DNA of 64,000 nt from Chitinimonas sp036961565 (lineage in GTDB: Bacteria; Pseudomonadota; Gammaproteobacteria; Burkholderiales; Chitinimonadaceae): the NCBI RefSeq assembly GCF_036961565.1, contig NZ_JBAMDD010000012.1, forward strand, positions 62,001 through 126,000, read 5' to 3'. A program made the translations under genes and the position numbers. Shown in pieces: positions 24,829-32,830 of this stretch. The notes under the pieces are model-generated. The model did not search any database, was not told the origin of the DNA, and saw nothing but the letters and a program-made list of their open reading frames with translations. Positions within the stretch are counted from its first letter, which is position 1. Every line of letters begins with the position of its first letter.

Positions 24829-24860
24829 AAAACCCCTGGGTGTCTGCCCAGGGGTTTTTT
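24829..24860. terminator. intrinsic terminator after groEL
   Basis: A 12-bp stem (aaaacccctggg / cccaggggtttt) with a 6-nt loop is followed by TT. The flanking A and T runs let it work on both strands, so it can also end the convergent psd transcript. A smaller hairpin ggccttgctggcaaggcc precedes it. Confidence 0.9.
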
Positions 24861-24910
24861 ATTGCTCGGCACCAGGGGAGTACGCCAGGGGCTTGGGGGC
24901 GGCGGGGCGC

Positions 24911-25759
24911 CTATTGCGGCCAGTCGGCCATCTTTTCGCCCAACCGTACGCCCTTGGCAGGCGCCCAGTCTGGCGCGAAGGGCAGGGTCGGGCCGGGAAA
25001 CAGCATGACCACGGTGGAGCCCAGCAGGAAGCGGCCCATCTCTTCGCCCTGCTTGAGCACGATCTGCTGGTCGCGGTAGTCCCACGCTTCTATGGCAGGA
25101 CGACGGGGCGGGTTGACCACGCCGTGCCATACGGTGGCCATGCTGCCGACGATGGTGGCGCCCACCAGGGTCAGCACAAAAGGGCCCTTGGCGGATTCGA
25201 ATACGCAGACCACCCGTTCGTTACGGGCGAACAGGCCGGGTACGCCGCGTGCGGTGGCCGGGTTGACCGAGAACAGCTCGCCCGGCACGTAGATCATGCG
25301 CAGCAAACGGCCGTCGCAAGGCATGTGGATGCGGTGGTAGTCGCGTGGGCTGAGGTAGATGGTGGCAAAGCTGCCGTTCTCGAACTGTGCCGCCAGCGTG
25401 GCATCGCCGCCCACCAGGGCGGTGGTGGAATACTGGTGGCCCTTGGCCTGGAATATCTGGTCGCGCTCGATACGGCCAAACTGGCTGATGGCGCCATCCA
25501 CCGGGCAGACCAGGTCGGCCTGGGCCAGCGGCCTGGCACCGTCCTTGAGGGCGCGGGTAAAGAAATCGTTGAAGCTGTTGTAGCTGTCGAGATCGGGATT
25601 GGCGGCTTCGGCCATATTGACCTGGTAGCGCGCCACGAAGCGGCGCATCTCCCAGCGCATCCAGCGGCCGGCCGGGCGGCTGGCCAGGTGGCCGGCCAGG
25701 CGGGTCATGGCCTGTTTGGGCATGAGATACTGCAGTAGAACAAACAGCCGATCGGGCAC
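24911..25759 (-). CDS. psd: phosphatidylserine decarboxylase proenzyme
   Basis: Psd decarboxylates phosphatidylserine to phosphatidylethanolamine using a pyruvoyl group formed by self-cleavage. The 282-residue proenzyme has the cleavage/pyruvoyl motif L-G-S-T-V with Ser248, giving a large beta and a small alpha chain. It also has V-D-G-A-I near residue 87 and Y-H-R-I-H-M-P near 141-147, which supply the Asp-His partners of the autoproteolytic triad. The N-terminal part has the hydrophobic helix expected for inner-membrane association. The start is GTG 25759. pssA, which makes its substrate, is divergent 236 bp away. Confidence 0.95.
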   Translation of the reverse strand: MPDRLFVLLQYLMPKQAMTRLAGHLASRPAGRWMRWEMRRFVARYQVNMAEAANPDLDSYNSFNDFFTRALKDGARPLAQADLVCPVDGAISQFGRIERDQIFQAKGHQYSTTALVGGDATLAAQFENGSFATIYLSPRDYHRIHMPCDGRLLRMIYVPGELFSVNPATARGVPGLFARNERVVCVFESAKGPFVLTLVGATIVGSMATVWHGVVNPPRRPAIEAWDYRDQQIVLKQGEEMGRFLLGSTVVMLFPGPTLPFAPDWAPAKGVRLGEKMADWPQ

Positions 25760-25995
25760 AATCGATTCCGGGTAAGGGGAAAGCGGGAGATTCTAACGCA
25801 TGCTTGCTTCGCCCGGCGGCAGAATGCCAGGTTTACCCCACTCGGGTGACGAACGTGACATGATGATGCCCGAGCCGCTATCCGCTTGGGCTATGAGCCG
25901 GAAAGACAGGGGCGGGCGGCTCAGCTAGAATCGTGGCCCGAATCTGCGATAGGGCTGACTGTATTTGCATAGGCAGCCGAACGAGAAATCACATT

Positions 25996-26739
25996 ATGCA
26001 ACCGAGCGACAAGCGCCCCTTGAACCTGCGCCGCCAAAGCATCTACCTGTTGCCCAACAGCTTTACCCTGGCGGCCCTGTTCGCGGGCTTCTATGCCATT
26101 GTGCAGGCCATGAACCACCGCTTCGAGCCCGCTGCGGTGGCCATTTTTGTGGCCATGGTGCTCGATGGCATGGATGGCCGCGTGGCGCGCATGACCAATA
26201 CCCAGAGTGCTTTCGGGGCGGAGTTCGATTCACTGTCAGACATGGTGTCGTTTGGCGTGGCGCCAGCGCTGGTAGCCTATGAGTGGATGCTGCGCGGCTT
26301 TGGCAAGCTGGGTTGGATAGTCGCCTTTATCTATTGTGCTGCTGCCGCCCTGCGGCTGGCGCGCTTCAATACCCAGCTGGAGGTAGCCGACAAGCGTTTC
26401 TTCCAGGGCATGCCTTCGCCCACGGCCGCGGCCCTGGTGGCCGGCTTTGTCTGGATATCGCTGGAGGCCGGCTGGACCGGTGAGGCCATACGCTGGGGCG
26501 CGTTGGTTGTGACGGCCTTTGCCGGGCTGACCATGGTCAGCAATGTGCGCTACTACAGCTTCAAGGAGATCAACGTCCGCAAGACCGTGCCTTTCTTTGT
26601 GCTGCTGCCGATATTGTTCGTACTGGTGGCGATTGCCGCCAACCCACCTATCGCCTTGTTTGCCTTGTTTGTGGTCTATGCGCTGTCTGGCTACGTGCTG
26701 GCGTTGTGGAACCGGCTCAAGCCTGCGAACAAGGCTTGA
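25996..26739 (+). CDS. pssA: CDP-diacylglycerol--serine O-phosphatidyltransferase
   Basis: PssA forms phosphatidylserine from CDP-diacylglycerol and serine, one step before Psd. The 247-residue polytopic membrane protein has the complete CDP-alcohol phosphatidyltransferase signature: D60-G61-x2-A64-R65-x8-G74-x3-D78-x3-D82, read in D-G-R-V-A-R-M-T-N-T and F-G-A-E-F-D-S-L-S-D. About six to eight membrane helices follow. This is the type-II integral membrane form. ATG 25996 is chosen; the upstream in-frame extension lacks conserved features. It is divergent from psd, giving a compact phosphatidylethanolamine pair, and precedes the leu leader in the common pssA-leuA order. Confidence 0.95.
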   Translation: MQPSDKRPLNLRRQSIYLLPNSFTLAALFAGFYAIVQAMNHRFEPAAVAIFVAMVLDGMDGRVARMTNTQSAFGAEFDSLSDMVSFGVAPALVAYEWMLRGFGKLGWIVAFIYCAAAALRLARFNTQLEVADKRFFQGMPSPTAAALVAGFVWISLEAGWTGEAIRWGALVVTAFAGLTMVSNVRYYSFKEINVRKTVPFFVLLPILFVLVAIAANPPIALFALFVVYALSGYVLALWNRLKPANKA

Positions 26740-26759
26740 CGTTGACGCCGCAGGCTTTT
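26719..26759 (+). terminator. terminator overlapping the pssA 3' end
   Basis: aagcctgcg pairs with cgcaggctt across a 21-nt loop and is followed by TTA. The left arm lies inside the last pssA codons and can also pair with caaggcttg just after it, giving an alternative smaller hairpin. It separates pssA from the leu leader. Confidence 0.5.
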
Positions 26760-26770
26760 ACTCTCCCAGC

Positions 26771-26854
26771 ATGACTTCGACCAACAGCCGCCCGTTTCTG
26801 CTACTACTAGCCGAGAACGACCTCTCCGGGCCGCTGTTACGTCTTGCGCGATAA
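26771..26854 (+). CDS. leuL: leu operon leader peptide
   Basis: A 27-codon frame starts at ATG 26771 and ends at TAA 26852. Eight of the 27 residues are Leu, including four in a row (codons CTG CTA CTA CTA at 26798-26809); the others are CTC, CTG, TTA and CTT, so all but one of the six Leu codons are used. This is the hallmark of a leucine attenuation leader. A terminator and a competing antiterminator follow before leuA. It is not homologous in sequence to the enterobacterial leuL peptide, as expected, since only the Leu run matters. Confidence 0.85.
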   Translation: MTSTNSRPFLLLLAENDLSGPLLRLAR

Positions 26855-26921
26855 ACGCGCTTAGCCAGACCAGAACAACATCAATCTCAGCCGCCCGGCC
26901 CTTAGGCCCGGCGGCTTTTTT
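26826..26921 (+). promoter_or_regulatory. leuA attenuator (antiterminator/terminator pair)
   Basis: The terminator is gccgcc-x-ggcc pairing with ggcc-x-ggcggc at 26890-26915, followed by TTTTTT. The upstream segment ccgggccgctg (26826-26836), inside the leader peptide frame, is complementary with one mismatch to cagccgcccgg (26888-26898), the left arm of the terminator. A ribosome stalled on the Leu codons at 26798-26809 would leave the upstream segment free, form the antiterminator and allow leuA transcription. A ribosome finishing the peptide would cover it and favour termination. Confidence 0.8.
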
Positions 26922-26950
26922 GTTATTACATCGTCACTGGAGACAGCATC

Positions 26951-28483
26951 ATGAGCGAACGGCTCTACATATTCGACACCACCTTGCGCGACGGCGAGCA
27001 GAGTCCGGGCGCATCCATGACCCGTGACGAGAAGATACGCATTGCCCGCCAGCTGGAGAAGCTGGGGGTGGATATCATCGAGGCCGGTTTTGCCGCTGCC
27101 AGCCCGGGCGACGCCGAATCCATCCACGCCATTGCCGAGGCTATCAAGGAATCCACCATCTGCTCGCTGGCGCGAGCGAATGAGCGCGATATCCGTGCCG
27201 CGGGCGAGGCTATCAAGCCGGCTGCCCGTGGCCGCATCCATACCTTTATCGCCACCAGCCCCATCCACATGGAGAAAAAGCTGCGCATGCAGCCCGACCA
27301 GGTGGTGGAAGCCGCGGTGGCCGCCGTCAAGCTGGCGCGCCAATACACCGACGATGTGGAGTTCTCGGCCGAGGATGCCTTGCGCTCCGAACCGGAGTTC
27401 CTCTGCCGTATCTTTGATGCCGTGATACAGGCTGGCGCCCGCACTATCAATGTGCCCGATACCGTGGGCTATGCCGTGCCGCACCTGACCACCGAGTTCT
27501 TCCGCAAGCTGATCGAGGGTACGCCCAATTCGGACCAGGTGATCTGGTCGGCGCACTGCCATAACGACCTTGGCATGGCGGTGGCCAACTCGCTGGCTGC
27601 CGTGATGGGCGGCGCCCGCCAGGTGGAGTGCACCATCAATGGCCTGGGTGAGCGTGCCGGCAATGCTGCGCTGGAAGAGATCGTCATGGCGGTACGCACC
27701 CGCTGCGACGTGTTTGACCTGGAAACCCGCATCGATACTACCCAGATCGTGCCGGCCTCCAAGCTGATCTCCTCGATTACTGGCTATCCGGTGCAGCCGA
27801 ACAAGGCCGTGGTCGGCGCCAATGCCTTTGCGCATGAATCCGGCATACACCAGGATGGCGTGCTCAAGCACCGCGAGACTTACGAAATCATGTCGGCCGA
27901 ATCGGTGGGCTGGAGCCAGAACAAACTGACCCTGGGCAAGCTCTCCGGCCGCAATGCCTTCCGTACCCGCTTGCAGGAGCTGGGCATGCTGCCCGAAGGC
28001 GAAGAGGCCCTGAATGCCGCCTTTGCCCGCTTCAAGGAACTGGCCGACAAGAAGCGCGAGATATTCGACGAGGATCTGCGCGCCCTGCTGGGCGACAGCG
28101 GCCCGGACGCGACCGAGCGTTACCGGCTGATCTCGCTCAAGGTAGTGTCGGAAACCGGCGAGCAGCCCACGGCTAACCTAGTGATGGGGGCGCTGGGTGA
28201 GGAGCACAGGGTGGTGGCGCACGGGGCTGGCCCGGTCGATGCGGTGTTCAAGGCCATAGAGAGCGTGGCGCAGAGTGGCGCCGACCTGCTGCTGTACTCG
28301 GTCAATGCCGTGACGGCGGGGACGGATTCGCAGGCCGAGGTGACGGTACGCCTGTCGCTCGATGATATGGTGGTGAACGGCCAGGGCGCAGACATTGATG
28401 TGCTGGTGGCCTCGACGGAGGCCTATATCTCGGCCCTGAACCGACTAACGACCGAGGCCGGGCGGGCGCACCCGCAGGCTTGA
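26951..28483 (+). CDS. leuA: 2-isopropylmalate synthase
   Basis: LeuA condenses acetyl-CoA with 2-oxoisovalerate, the committed step of leucine synthesis, and is feedback-inhibited by leucine. The 510-residue protein has the N-terminal HMGL-like TIM barrel with D-T-T-L-R-D-G-E-Q-S-P-G (9-20), metal ligands in S-A-H-C-H-N-D-L-G, and N-G-L-G-E-R-A-G-N-A-A-L-E-E. The C-terminal regulatory LeuA dimer domain occupies about 365-505. SD GGAG lies 9 bp before ATG 26951. Expression is likely set by the leucine attenuator upstream. Its keto-acid precursor comes from the ilv genes encoded 12 kb downstream. Confidence 0.96.
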   Translation: MSERLYIFDTTLRDGEQSPGASMTRDEKIRIARQLEKLGVDIIEAGFAAASPGDAESIHAIAEAIKESTICSLARANERDIRAAGEAIKPAARGRIHTFIATSPIHMEKKLRMQPDQVVEAAVAAVKLARQYTDDVEFSAEDALRSEPEFLCRIFDAVIQAGARTINVPDTVGYAVPHLTTEFFRKLIEGTPNSDQVIWSAHCHNDLGMAVANSLAAVMGGARQVECTINGLGERAGNAALEEIVMAVRTRCDVFDLETRIDTTQIVPASKLISSITGYPVQPNKAVVGANAFAHESGIHQDGVLKHRETYEIMSAESVGWSQNKLTLGKLSGRNAFRTRLQELGMLPEGEEALNAAFARFKELADKKREIFDEDLRALLGDSGPDATERYRLISLKVVSETGEQPTANLVMGALGEEHRVVAHGAGPVDAVFKAIESVAQSGADLLLYSVNAVTAGTDSQAEVTVRLSLDDMVVNGQGADIDVLVASTEAYISALNRLTTEAGRAHPQA

Positions 28484-28514
28484 TGCCTGACTGGCACGGT
28501 GTGCCGGGGTATAA

Positions 28515-28547
28515 AACAAAAAGCCCGCAGAGTGCGGGCTTTTTGTT
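28515..28547 (+). terminator. intrinsic terminator after leuA
   Basis: aacaaaaagcccgca pairs perfectly with tgcgggctttttgtt across a gag loop, with a T-rich 3' side. It is 31 bp after the leuA stop and can also serve the convergent Ig-repeat lipoprotein gene. Confidence 0.9.
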
Positions 28548-28599
28548 TGTTGCTACTTGCTGCGCCCGCCGGCCTTGAGGGCTGGCGGGGGGGCAGGTC

Positions 28600-30885
28600 T
28601 TAGTTAGGGTCGCTACAGGTTTCTGCTACGCCGTAAGGGCTTACTTTGCCGGGAGGCGCTTGAGTCTGATCGTCATAGTCTCCAGACACACCGTCCAGGT
28701 AGATGATGGCCGTGGTGCTGGCTTCACTACCTTGCACGGTGGCACGGGCGGTCAAGGCAACCCTGGTCCAGTAAGCCCTGTCCTTGGTATAGCCAATCCG
28801 CATGGTGGCGCTGCCGCCGGCATTCGTCAGGACTCGCGCAGGGGCTGCGGCGGCTACGAAGCCGGGATCCAGCTCCTTGTTGCCATTGAAGTCCTCGCCG
28901 GGTTCCATGATGCCGTTATTGGCGCCCACGCCGTTGAGCGGGTCAACAAAGGTATCTTCGTTGTCGCACTCTGTCGGAGCCTTCAGGCGAAGGCACTGAA
29001 TCTGTGGTGGAGTGGTATTGGTCGTGCCTGCCGAAAATGTTCCTGCTGGGCAAGAGGTGCCTGAGGGCGTGAAGATTTCTGGACCACTTGTTGGATACCA
29101 GCTTACGCCGGTCCAGTAGTGGTAGCCCTTGTAATACTTCACCGGCACGATGGAGAAGGTCACTTCGGCGTTGACGACGGGGTTGCCAGCAGCATCGGTG
29201 ACGATGGCGGTGTAGGGTTGGCCGTACTCGGTGGCGCTGAGTACCTCAAGGCTATTGCCCGTACCCAGGCGTACAAACAGGGCCTGACCTGCAACAGTGA
29301 GGCGTGCAGTCGAGGTGACGGCTGTATCCTGTACGGTTGCAGTAATGACCACGCTGTCCTTGGAGCTGGTGGAGTTGCCGGCTGTGTAGGTGGTGCTGGT
29401 CTGGCCTGCACTGTCGGTCACGCCACGGGCAACACTGAGCGTGCCGCCGGTGGTGTCGCTCAAGGTAAATGAAACCACCTTGTTCTTCACCAGGTTGTTC
29501 TTGGCATCACGTACGGTGGCGGTGATGGCGGTCTTGCCGCGCGGTGCCACAGTAGATGCTTCAACCTGGATATTGAGCTTATTCGGTGCGGTAGCCACAT
29601 ATTCGACGGGGTACTGTGAGGACACGCTACCAGATTGTGCTGTGATGACAGCGGCGCCAGCCGTGTCGGCCTGCACAGTGACATAGGCCGAACCCGATGC
29701 ATCAGTGACTTGTGATGCGGGGGTGACCGTGCCGCGTGTGGACGTAAAGCTGATCGTCTTACCAACTTGGGGCACGCCAGCTACCAAATAACGCGCAGTG
29801 ACGACAATAGGCGTATCCAGGTTGAATTCTGGCGAGCTACCTGCCGGGAACGATGCGCCGGCTTGGCCTTCTGCGGCGGTCACCGTGAAGCTCTGATTGC
29901 TGATACTCATGCTGAGTATGCCCACTTCACTCAAGGCCGACGCAGTGATGCTGTCGGCGCCTGGGTTGGTGGCGTTATAACGCACGGTGGCCTGGCCGGT
30001 GGAGTCGGTCGAGACTGTCGTCACATTGGCGTTGTTCACGCTGAAGGTATTGCCCAGCGTAGAGCCCAGCGCCAGTGCCTGACCCGCAATGGCACGCCCT
30101 GCGCCATCCTGCAAGCGTATGGTCAGCTGGGTATTGTTGCCCACGACCAAAGTGTTCACGCCAGCGATGGTGATCTTGGTGCCGGCCAGGCGTACTTTGG
30201 TGGTCGCGGTGACTGAACCCACCTTGGCGGTGATGTTGATATCGCGGGTGGACTTGTCATTGCCGCTGCCGAGTACGGCGGTGGCACGGCCTGCAACATC
30301 GGAAACGCCACCGTTGTTGACGGTCAAAGCACCCGAATCGGCAGTGAACGAGACAGTTTGGCCACTCACGGTATTGTTGTTGGCGTCCTTGACCAAGGCA
30401 GTAAGGTCGATGGTGGAGCTGCCATCTGCCAGTAGCGTGCCGCTGCTGACCAGTAGCTGTACCGATGCCACCGACACGCCCACCGAGGCGTTATTATAAG
30501 TCAGGCTCGATTTGGTTCCGCCCGCCGAGGTGGCGGTAATGACCGCGGAGCCAATGTTGGGGCCGGAGGCCAGGGTAATCGTGGCCGTGCCTGTCGAATC
30601 GGTAATCCAGACACCATTGGCGGGGGTCATGACGCCAATCAGAGCATCCGTGCTGAAGGTAATGGTCTGACCTACCTTGGGGACGCCAGCACCGTCCTTG
30701 AGCACAGCTGTGACGGTGGCCGACTGAGTTGCGGACAGCGTGGAGTTGCTAATGGTCAGGATGAGGGATTCCGTCTTGGAGGACTCGGAGTCACTGCCGC
30801 CAGGGCCGCCGCAGGAGGCCAGGGCAATGGCTACCAGAACCAGGGCGAAACGCCACAGTTCGTGCCATATACTGAATTTGCGCAT
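28600..30885 (-). CDS. secreted lipoprotein with tandem bacterial Ig-like (Big_1 type) domains
   Basis: The 761-residue protein has a signal peptide ending in the lipobox A-L-A-S-C (Cys25) and then G-G-P-G-G. About five repeats of roughly 100 residues follow. Each carries the Big_1/invasin-type signature V-x-D-x-x-G-x-P-V-x-x-x-x-V-x-F and a turn such as T-D-S-x-G-x-A-T-x-T; examples are K-D-G-A-G-V-P-K-V-G-Q-T-I-T-F and T-D-A-A-G-N-P-V-V-N-A-E-V-T-F. Near the C terminus E-D-F-N-G-N-K-E-L-D-P-G resembles a calcium-binding Asp/Asn loop. It is probably an outer-membrane-anchored stalk or adhesin. It diverges from the minor pilin operon, suggesting a surface-attachment locus. Function not proven. 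Confidence 0.8.
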   Translation of the reverse strand: MRKFSIWHELWRFALVLVAIALASCGGPGGSDSESSKTESLILTISNSTLSATQSATVTAVLKDGAGVPKVGQTITFSTDALIGVMTPANGVWITDSTGTATITLASGPNIGSAVITATSAGGTKSSLTYNNASVGVSVASVQLLVSSGTLLADGSSTIDLTALVKDANNNTVSGQTVSFTADSGALTVNNGGVSDVAGRATAVLGSGNDKSTRDINITAKVGSVTATTKVRLAGTKITIAGVNTLVVGNNTQLTIRLQDGAGRAIAGQALALGSTLGNTFSVNNANVTTVSTDSTGQATVRYNATNPGADSITASALSEVGILSMSISNQSFTVTAAEGQAGASFPAGSSPEFNLDTPIVVTARYLVAGVPQVGKTISFTSTRGTVTPASQVTDASGSAYVTVQADTAGAAVITAQSGSVSSQYPVEYVATAPNKLNIQVEASTVAPRGKTAITATVRDAKNNLVKNKVVSFTLSDTTGGTLSVARGVTDSAGQTSTTYTAGNSTSSKDSVVITATVQDTAVTSTARLTVAGQALFVRLGTGNSLEVLSATEYGQPYTAIVTDAAGNPVVNAEVTFSIVPVKYYKGYHYWTGVSWYPTSGPEIFTPSGTSCPAGTFSAGTTNTTPPQIQCLRLKAPTECDNEDTFVDPLNGVGANNGIMEPGEDFNGNKELDPGFVAAAAPARVLTNAGGSATMRIGYTKDRAYWTRVALTARATVQGSEASTTAIIYLDGVSGDYDDQTQAPPGKVSPYGVAETCSDPN

Positions 30886-31281
30886 AAATATTAATTCCTT
30901 TTCTGAGCTTGAGCGCGGAAGTTGTTCAGAGATAAGGCGAATTTAACTTGGGCCATCCGCATTCATATGGCATTTAACGCCAAGTTAATTGCAAAATCAA
31001 TCTTGGCCGATTTTGAAAGCGTCAATGTCGTGTGCAAACCTCGCACACTACTTAAGCAACGCCTTATCGAGAACAAAGGGCTTGCGGTCCCGCGCTTGGG
31101 GAGTGCGGTTGTCCGACATGATAATGACATTGACCCCCGACCGTAAGCCCCCTGAGAATGTCGGCCCCTGGCATGCAGGTTGTGCCATTGATCCGTCCTA
31201 TGATGACGCTGGTCGCACCAAGATGACATCGTCTTGGCGCCCGTCTGATAATCCAATCCAAGTTGAACATGGGAGAGCATC
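30886..31281. other. 396-bp divergent regulatory region, no gene seen
   Basis: This gap separates the Ig-repeat lipoprotein (minus) from pilE (plus). It is more AT-rich than its surroundings near the lipoprotein start. Short open frames exist on both strands but none has a ribosome site or recognisable product. It should contain promoters in both directions; the only motif I can point to is a sigma-54-like match at 31168-31184. Confidence 0.5.
31168..31184 (+). promoter_or_regulatory. weak sigma-54-like promoter before pilE
   Basis: CTGGCATGCAGGTTGTG resembles the -24/-12 consensus (TGGCAC-N5-TTGC): the -24 GG and the TTG of the -12 box are present, but GC at -12 is GT. It lies about 98 bp upstream of pilE. 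Several pilin genes in other bacteria are RpoN-dependent, which makes it worth noting, but the match is imperfect. Confidence 0.25.
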
Positions 31282-31719
31282 GTGAACAAGAAGCAACTGG
31301 GATTCACCCTCATTGAGATCATGATCGTGGTAGCCATCATGGGGATACTGCTCGCCATTGCGGTGCCTAACTATCGTGAACATGTGGTGCGATCTCATGC
31401 CACTGCTGCGCACAGCCTGATAGCCGATCAGCGCGTCCGGCTAGAGCAGTCATATCAGGATAGGCGCCGGTATGGTGATGCGGGGGTTTGCGATGTCGCT
31501 ATGCCGACGGACAAGAACTTTACATTGACGTGTGCGGCGCCAGGTAACCAGGCGCAGACCTATCTCCTGACCATTACCTCCAAAGGGGCTGCGGGTGTTG
31601 GTGCCAATGGCATGGCCTTCACTGTGAACGAGTTGAATGCACGTCAAACCACGGCGTTCCCTGGTGCGGCCGGCTTGCCCAAGAATTGCTGGATAACGAC
31701 CAAGACTGGGTCTTGCTAA
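31282..31719 (+). CDS. pilE: type IV pilus minor pilin PilE
   Basis: The 145-residue prepilin has a class III signal peptide, MNKKQLG cut before F-T-L-I-E, with the conserved Glu5 and a long hydrophobic N-terminal helix. The C-terminal globular part has four Cys, two in a V-C...L-T-C pair and two near the end (N-C-W...S-C), the latter shaping a D-region-like loop. It starts at GTG 31282 after GGGAGAGC. It opens the minor pilin operon pilE-fimT-pilV-pilW-pilX-pilY1; in Pseudomonas aeruginosa pilE comes last. Minor pilins prime pilus assembly at the tip with PilY1. Confidence 0.85.
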   Translation: MNKKQLGFTLIEIMIVVAIMGILLAIAVPNYREHVVRSHATAAHSLIADQRVRLEQSYQDRRRYGDAGVCDVAMPTDKNFTLTCAAPGNQAQTYLLTITSKGAAGVGANGMAFTVNELNARQTTAFPGAAGLPKNCWITTKTGSC

Positions 31720-31728
31720 GGCATCGCC

Positions 31729-32361
31729 ATGGATAATTTTCAGTATGCCAGCCTGCACCGCGCCAAGGGTTTCAGCCTCATAGAGATGATGGTAACGCTG
31801 GTCATCATCGGGGTGCTGATGGCCGTGGGCATACCCAGTTATCGGGCCTGGACAGAGAACAGCGCCCTGCGTGCCCGAACGGATGCCTTGATGGATGGCA
31901 TGCGGCAGGCACGGATAGAGGCGATCAAGAATAATTCGTCAGTGCGTTTTTCGCTGGCAAACGGCACTACCTGTGTGCCGACCAATGGCGCGCCGCACTG
32001 GGTGATCTGGCAAGACACAGCCGCAGTGCCGTCTGCACTGGTTGGGTGTAATGACGGACGGATATTGGTGGCCTCGGGCAGTACCAAGGTGGCGGCCAAT
32101 GCGGTCATTACTAATCGCATTGTCAATGCTGGGGGGGCGCCTACCGGTGATACACCACATACCATACAGTTTTCGGCACTGGGCCGGGTTGTCGACAACA
32201 TCCAGGGAGGCTGGTGGGTAGATGTTGATCTGCCTGCCACCGTGCTGCCTGTGGAAAAGTCGCGCAATCTCCGTATTACTGTCAGCCAGGGGGGCGAGCT
32301 GCGCATGTGTGACCCCGACGCCGAGAATCTTCTTCCCCCTAAAGACCCACGCAGGTGCTGA
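31729..32361 (+). CDS. fimT: type IV pilus minor pilin, FimT/FimU (GspH-like)
   Basis: The 210-residue prepilin has leader MDNFQYASLHRAKG cut before F-S-L-I-E-M-M-V-T-L, with Glu5 present. The segment L-R-A-R-T-D-A-L-M-D-G-M-R-Q-A-R-I-E-A-I-K-N after the helix is typical of the GspH/FimT/FimU family. Sequence alone does not separate FimT from FimU; FimU is the member that usually travels with pilV-pilW-pilX. Paired cysteines occur in the C-terminal domain. It starts 10 bp after the pilE stop and overlaps the pilV start. Confidence 0.82.
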   Translation: MDNFQYASLHRAKGFSLIEMMVTLVIIGVLMAVGIPSYRAWTENSALRARTDALMDGMRQARIEAIKNNSSVRFSLANGTTCVPTNGAPHWVIWQDTAAVPSALVGCNDGRILVASGSTKVAANAVITNRIVNAGGAPTGDTPHTIQFSALGRVVDNIQGGWWVDVDLPATVLPVEKSRNLRITVSQGGELRMCDPDAENLLPPKDPRRC

Positions 32362-32807
32362 ACGTGAAACCTACTTTCCGCCATAGATATCCATCACGCA
32401 GATTGCGCGACCAAGCAGGTGTGATGTTGCTGGAGGCACTGGTGGCCCTGGTGATTTTCTCGCTGGGCTTGCTGGGGCTGGTGGCCTTGCAGGCACGTGC
32501 CATTACCATGGACCTGGATTCGCGCCATCGTGGCGAGGCGGCAGTGCTGGCTAATCAGTTGATGGGCAGCATGTGGACGACGAATCCCGCGGTGGTAAAA
32601 GACAACTACAAAACCGGTTCGGCCGCCTTTAACGCCTGGTCGGCGCAGGTCGCCGCCAGGTTGCCGGGGGTGGCTGACCACCCGCCGACGATTACCTGGT
32701 CGGAGCCTACGGCGAATCGTCCACGTCAGGTGACAGTGACGGTGAGTTGGAAGTTGCCATCGACTGAGGCCAGAACCTACACCACCACTGCGGAAGTGAT
32801 GCAGTAA
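32355..32807 (+). CDS. pilV: type IV pilus modification/minor pilin PilV
   Basis: The 150-residue prepilin has a long basic leader of 22 residues ending Q-A-G, cut before V-M-L-L-E-A-L-V-A-L-V-I-F with Glu5. The hydrophobic helix L-G-L-L-G-L-V-A-L-Q-A and following helix are typical of PilV/GspI-like minor pilins. The start GTG 32355 overlaps the fimT stop; GTG 32364 is an alternative. The small C-terminal domain lacks cysteines. It probably forms the tip complex with PilW, PilX and PilY1. Confidence 0.85.
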   Translation: MLNVKPTFRHRYPSRRLRDQAGVMLLEALVALVIFSLGLLGLVALQARAITMDLDSRHRGEAAVLANQLMGSMWTTNPAVVKDNYKTGSAAFNAWSAQVAARLPGVADHPPTITWSEPTANRPRQVTVTVSWKLPSTEARTYTTTAEVMQ

Positions 32808-32830
32808 AACCATAACTTAGGCAGGATGCC

